NCBI GenBank assembly: GCA_965178125.1
Contig: OZ237738.1
Span: 372,001 to 436,000 of the forward strand
DNA length: 64,000 nucleotides
Direction: 5' to 3'
Origin: Bilabrum cf. latius
Lineage: Eukaryota > Bigyra: Bicosoecida > Bigyra > Bicosoecida
The position numbers and the translations under genes were made by a program. A model generated the notes under the pieces. That model saw only the letters and a program-made list of their open reading frames with translations. It made no database searches and was not told where the DNA came from. Positions within the stretch are counted from its first letter, which is position 1. Each line of letters starts with the position of its first letter. Shown piece by piece: positions 61,001-64,000 of this stretch.

Positions 61001-62587
61001 GAGGAGCTCAAGGAGGAGCTGGAGCAGGACGAGCAGGCAGAGGTGCAGCGGATCAGGCAGTCCATCCGAAAGGCGCAGCTGGAGTTCTTCACGTCCCACG
61101 CAGGCATGCTAGGCAAGGTCCAGGCCCTGCAAGGGGGCGTCGACGGGCTGGCTCTCTCGGTAGCCAAGCTTGGGATCGCCTCTGCAGAGGCGGAGAAGGT
61201 GCAGCGGACGCTGGACCCTCTTAAGGAAGAGGCAGATCGCCTGACGGGCAAGGCCGCCGAGCTCAAGACCTAGATTGCGCGCAAGAAGGACGACTTTCAG
61301 CTGTTCAAGCAGGAGTACGACAGGGTGTGCCCCGACTATGATGCGGAGGAGGTCAACAAGATGGAGCAGAAGGCACACGACCTCACCGTGGACTTCCGCT
61401 GCAGGCTGCTCAAAGAGCAAGGCAAGGCCGAGGTGGAGGTGGAGGCCGCCCGGGGCGCGGCACCCACGTCGAGCGAGATACGGCAGGCCCTACAGGACAA
61501 GCAGGTCGAGGGCGAGTCCATCTTCGACGGCATCGGGGAGGACAACGCGGTGCAAAAGTACAAGGAGGCCCAGGCGAAGCTGGCTTCTCTTGAAAAGGAG
61601 GAGCAGGCGGCCGTCGCGGAGTAGTCCAAGGAGGCGCAAGAGGCGAGCGAGAGCCGTATCGTGTACGAGTCCAAGATCAAGGAGGTGATCCAGAGCATCA
61701 GCGCGGCGCTGACCAGGTCCTTCGAAGAGATCAACTGCAAGGGCCACGTGGAGCTGGTGAGGGACGAGGACGTCAGCCAGTACGGCGCCAAGATCATGGT
61801 GTCCTTCCGAGCCAAGGAGGCCAAGCAGGCGCTCAGCGCCACCACGCACAGCGGTGGGGAGCGTGCCGTCAGCACCGTGTCCTACCTGCTAGCCCTGCAG
61901 AAGTCCACGGCCTGCCCGTTCAGGGTGGTGGACGAGATGAACCAGGGCATGGATGCCAGCAACGAGCGGGCCATCTTCAAGCAAATCATGAGGACCTGCG
62001 GGCACGACTTGCTCGACAAGAAGCGGACGGGGGCCAGCCACGTGATTCGGACTGCTTCCTAGGAGGGCAGGCAGTACTTCGTCATCACGCCCAAGCTGCT
62101 GCCCGACCTGGCGTACGACGACCACTGCCGGGTGCACGTCATCCTGAACGGGACCCACGTCTCTCAGCCTCACCAGCTGAGCAGCTCACTGTACGACCTG
62201 TCCGCTAGCACGCTGTCTGCCCTGCCGGCGGGTCATGCGAAGGGGGCTGGGGCGGGTGTGGGGATGGGGATGGGCTCTGCGCGCGGGGGTGGTGCGGGTC
62301 GCAAGCGGCGGCGAGGCGACGAGGAGGAGGAGGACGAGGGCACGCCGGAGCCGGAAGACTGGACAGCGGATGAGTTGGAGGAAGGCGATGAAGATGAGGA
62401 CGAGTTCGAGCCTAGCAGCAAGGCCAGCTCTTCCTCCTCCTCCTCCGCTTCTTCCAAGGCAGCGTCCCAGAGCAAGTCACGCAGGACTGGTGCTGCGACA
62501 TCCAAGCAGGCGGGCAGGCTGAAGAAACGAGCCAGGAAGGAAGCCTCGGCAGGCAGCGATTTTTCGTCCTCGGATATTGATCTTTGA
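58045..62587 (+). CDS. SMC5: SMC5, structural maintenance of chromosomes protein 5
   Basis: Four exons, 58045-58332, 58451-59434, 59655-60561 and 60702-62587, total 1,355 codons. The N-terminal ATPase half has 'MQDFMTHRDTTIYP', Walker A 'GPNGTGKSS' (residues 52-60) and 'NLCQFLPQEK', the SMC5-specific Q motif whose Gln is TAG (58625-58627). Two long coiled coils flank a hinge (about 60290-60800). The C-terminal half has the signature 'SGGERAVSTVSYLLALQ', Walker B region 'FRVVDEMNQGMD' and 'RQYFVITPKLLPDL'. SMC5 pairs with SMC6 in DNA repair and recombination. Fourteen TAGs are in frame. Oddities are a 22-codon serine run and a 150-residue acidic/Ser/Lys-rich tail. The start at 58045 is the only in-frame ATG upstream of the core; an extra 5' exon cannot be ruled out. 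Confidence 0.95.
60180..60248 (+). repeat. TCC trinucleotide repeat encoding polyserine in SMC5
   Basis: Twenty-two consecutive TCC codons followed by TCG inside exon 3 of SMC5, at the coiled-coil/hinge boundary. The run adds a long serine linker not expected in the family and is a candidate length-variable microsatellite. Confidence 0.9.
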
Positions 62588-62793
62588 TGTTACAGCTTTG
62601 ATGTCATGTGCATTTTGCTTGTTCCTGTCAATTCATCGTTATTTCCTATCATTCTCTGGGTCGGACCCATACCTACCGACACGGTACGATGGTGGCTTGA
62701 AGCCAGCTCTGCAGAAATGGCATGAGTAGGACAAAATAGATGTGCGAGTGCGTTGCGAGTTGTTGCGCATCTCCCAAGAGGCGCCGGGCTTGC

Positions 62794-63224
62794 TCACTCC
62801 TTCATTCTGCACACACAAAGATGATGTCGCAGTTTCAAGTAGCCATGCTCGCATCCAGGACAAGGCATGAAATGATTTGCATCCTTTATTTGCTTCTGCA
62901 ACGCCATCTATCTGGTTCGCTTCCTCGCGTGGGATACCTGCGATGTTGTTGGAAATCAGCCGACAGCAGCGGGTCCTCTTGTCAGCATGTCTCACGGCCC
63001 AAGTGAGCCCAGTCAAGTGCACAACTTACCTTTTGCTTGGGCACCGCTTTCAGTACTCCTTCCTTCCACTGCTCCAGAACATCTAGCAGCGGGACATGGT
63101 CGAGCTGTTGGCCGACACCAGCTGCCGCTAACTAGAGCCCAGGGTCATGACGAGGGACAAGTCCTACATGCTGCAATAATTCTCGCGAAGCCAACGCTAA
63201 ACGACGAAATCCAGCCCTTGCCAT
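62794..63224 (-). CDS. Mitochondrial ribosomal protein bL32m
   Basis: Two exons, 63224-63030 and 62937-62794 (92-nt intron, donor GTAAGT, acceptor CGCAG, phase 0), encode 112 aa ending in TGA. The N-terminus is a basic, Leu/Ala-rich mitochondrial targeting sequence of about 55 residues. The mature part begins 'AVPKQKVSHARKRTRQ', the classic bL32 start, and ends with zinc-ribbon Cys in 'CPGCEHGYLKLRHHLCVC'. It is a structural protein of the mitochondrial large subunit. Two TAGs are in frame: one in the leader and one at 62910-62908, which supplies the Gln at the end of the 'RKR-x-RQ' block. Neither exon was visible as a standard-code open frame. Convergent with SMC5. Confidence 0.93.
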
Positions 63225-63252
63225 CGTTTGTACAGGCTCTCTTTGTTTGCCG
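63225..63252. promoter_or_regulatory. 28-bp divergent intergenic region, bL32m / coiled-coil gene
   Basis: Only 28 bp lie between the bL32m start codon (63224, minus) and the first in-frame ATG of the next gene (63253, plus). No motif is evident. The plus-strand start could instead lie further downstream. Confidence 0.35.
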
Positions 63253-64000
63253 ATGGCTTCTGCGCTCCGAACCTATTGTGGAACGTTCGTCGTTTTGCCG
63301 TTTCGTCAAACCGAAGACTTGACAATATTATTCGAGGTAGACACAATTTTCGATGAATTATTGAGAGTTATGGAAGCAAATAATAGTGCGTCCTCCAATT
63401 CTGTTCGTCAGTCCCTACAAATTGCTGAGCTATCCAAAAAGCAGGCTGAACTTGTTGCCAGGATACAGGCTCGGCAAAGCAAGGCTGCCAAGCAGCTTTG
63501 GGATCTGCAGGACTCTCGCAACTAGAAACAGCGAGTTGCTGTACACAAGTAGCAAGCCGATGCCGACATCCTTTTGCAACAAAGGAGACAGCTGGGGTAC
63601 TGGACCAGGATGACCGGTACCCGCTCGGACCCATTCCAGGAGTCCTTCAAGGACAATTGTCGCGAACTCAAAGTATGGCTGGCAGCCGTGCAGGAACTTC
63701 GAGGCGTTTTGGAATCCGACCCGGCGGCGAGCGAGTTGGAAATCGGTCGCGTGGATGGCGGCTTCGAGCGCAGCACTGTGGAATCTGCGCGCCGCCTGGC
63801 TTATCTCATGGCTGCATAGTCTCTCTCTCATCATTTGGAGGATGCAATAATTCAATGGAGGCACGAATTGGAATCATACCGCGAGCAGCACCGCCGTTTG
63901 TTTGCGCAGAAACGCCGGATGGAAGCCGTGCTCTCCTCGCTCGGAGCAGCTGCTCGCGTCAGCTTCGAGAAAGACCTGGAAGAACAGGAAGCCAGACTGC
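63253..64000 (+). CDS. Coiled-coil protein, N-terminal part (3' end off the window)
   Basis: One frame from the ATG at 63253 to the window end (249 codons), interrupted only by three TAGs (63523, 63550 and 63817). Sequence is strongly helical and charged ('LSKKQAELVARIQARQSKAA', 'QWRHELESYREQHRRLFAQK', 'KDLEEQEARL'), as in a long coiled coil. I do not recognise the family. The first 20 residues are less typical, so the true start may be later or in an upstream exon. TAG in the helices is consistent with Gln. Confidence 0.65.

Noticed and set aside
1-64000. UAG reassigned to Leu, Tyr or Glu
   Set aside because: Conserved positions in SMC5, IFT20, MMACHC, bL32m and the GH26-like enzyme call for Gln, and TAG sits inside a CAG/CAA tract.
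1-64000. UAA also reassigned to Gln, as in ciliates
   Set aside because: No confirmed exon contains an in-frame TAA, while MMACHC and the cold-shock-like gene end at TAA; the TAA at 10360-10358 is intronic. High GC lowers TAA frequency, so a rare sense use cannot be wholly excluded.
1-64000. CRISPR arrays, insertion sequences, tRNA or rRNA genes
   Set aside because: No direct-repeat/spacer array, transposase motif or cloverleaf pattern was recognised on reading; only short coding microsatellites were found.

Overview
This window is nuclear DNA from a GC-rich, flagellated, mitochondriate single-celled eukaryote. It carries spliceosomal introns (GT-AG, mostly about 85-110 nt), eukaryotic housekeeping genes (UBE3C-type HECT ligase, SMC5, IFT20, SRP receptor beta, an ER DnaJ, mitochondrial ribosomal proteins bL32m and mL49, MMACHC, an ethanolamine/choline phosphotransferase and a sterol 3-ketoreductase) and very large low-complexity proteins. 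I cannot name the lineage from sequence alone.

The main result is a non-standard nuclear code. Almost every gene is interrupted in frame by TAG and only by TAG. Every gene whose end I can place terminates at TGA or TAA. TAG falls where glutamine is expected: the SMC5 Q before FLPQ, the IFT20 'KI-x-QF' Q, an MMACHC Q, the bL32m 'RKR-x-RQ' Q and a glycosidase 'IPQ'. A polyglutamine tract at 50143-50238 mixes TAG with CAG and CAA. I therefore read UAG as Gln and UAA/UGA as stop (equivalent to NCBI table 15), and all CDS calls below use that reading.

Layout. 1-21770 (minus): the N-terminal part of one giant secreted or cell-surface adhesin-like gene (over 7,090 codons, running off the left edge), with LamG, fibrinogen-like, Calx-beta, discoidin, ILEI-like, H-lectin-like, cadherin and IPT/TIG regions and five introns in the middle. 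22497-24332 (plus): acid-sphingomyelinase-like phosphodiesterase. 24593-about 25963 (minus): STK19-like protein. 26937-32573 (plus): a 1,878-aa disordered protein. 32783-37642 (plus): UBE3C/UPL6-type HECT ligase. 37807-39224 (plus): MMACHC. 39378-41610 (minus): CDP-alcohol phosphotransferase. 41766-42291 (plus): mL49. 43158-45596 (plus): cold-shock-domain-like protein. 45741-46311 (plus): IFT20. 46486-48201 (minus): HSD17B7/ERG27-like reductase. 48445-51675 (minus): polyglutamine-rich putative regulator. 52044-53090 (minus): GH26-like glycosidase. 53266-54770 (plus): ERdj3-like DnaJ. 54968-56148 (minus): SRP receptor beta. 56315-58004 (minus): coiled-coil/polyQ/PAH-like protein. 58045-62587 (plus): SMC5. 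62794-63224 (minus): bL32m. 63253-end (plus): start of a coiled-coil protein.

The genes show no shared pathway. They alternate as tightly packed convergent and divergent pairs: divergent starts can be only 28-40 bp apart, and convergent stops are about 150-260 bp apart. The reassigned codon is the unifying feature, since with the standard code nearly every gene here would look like a pseudogene.
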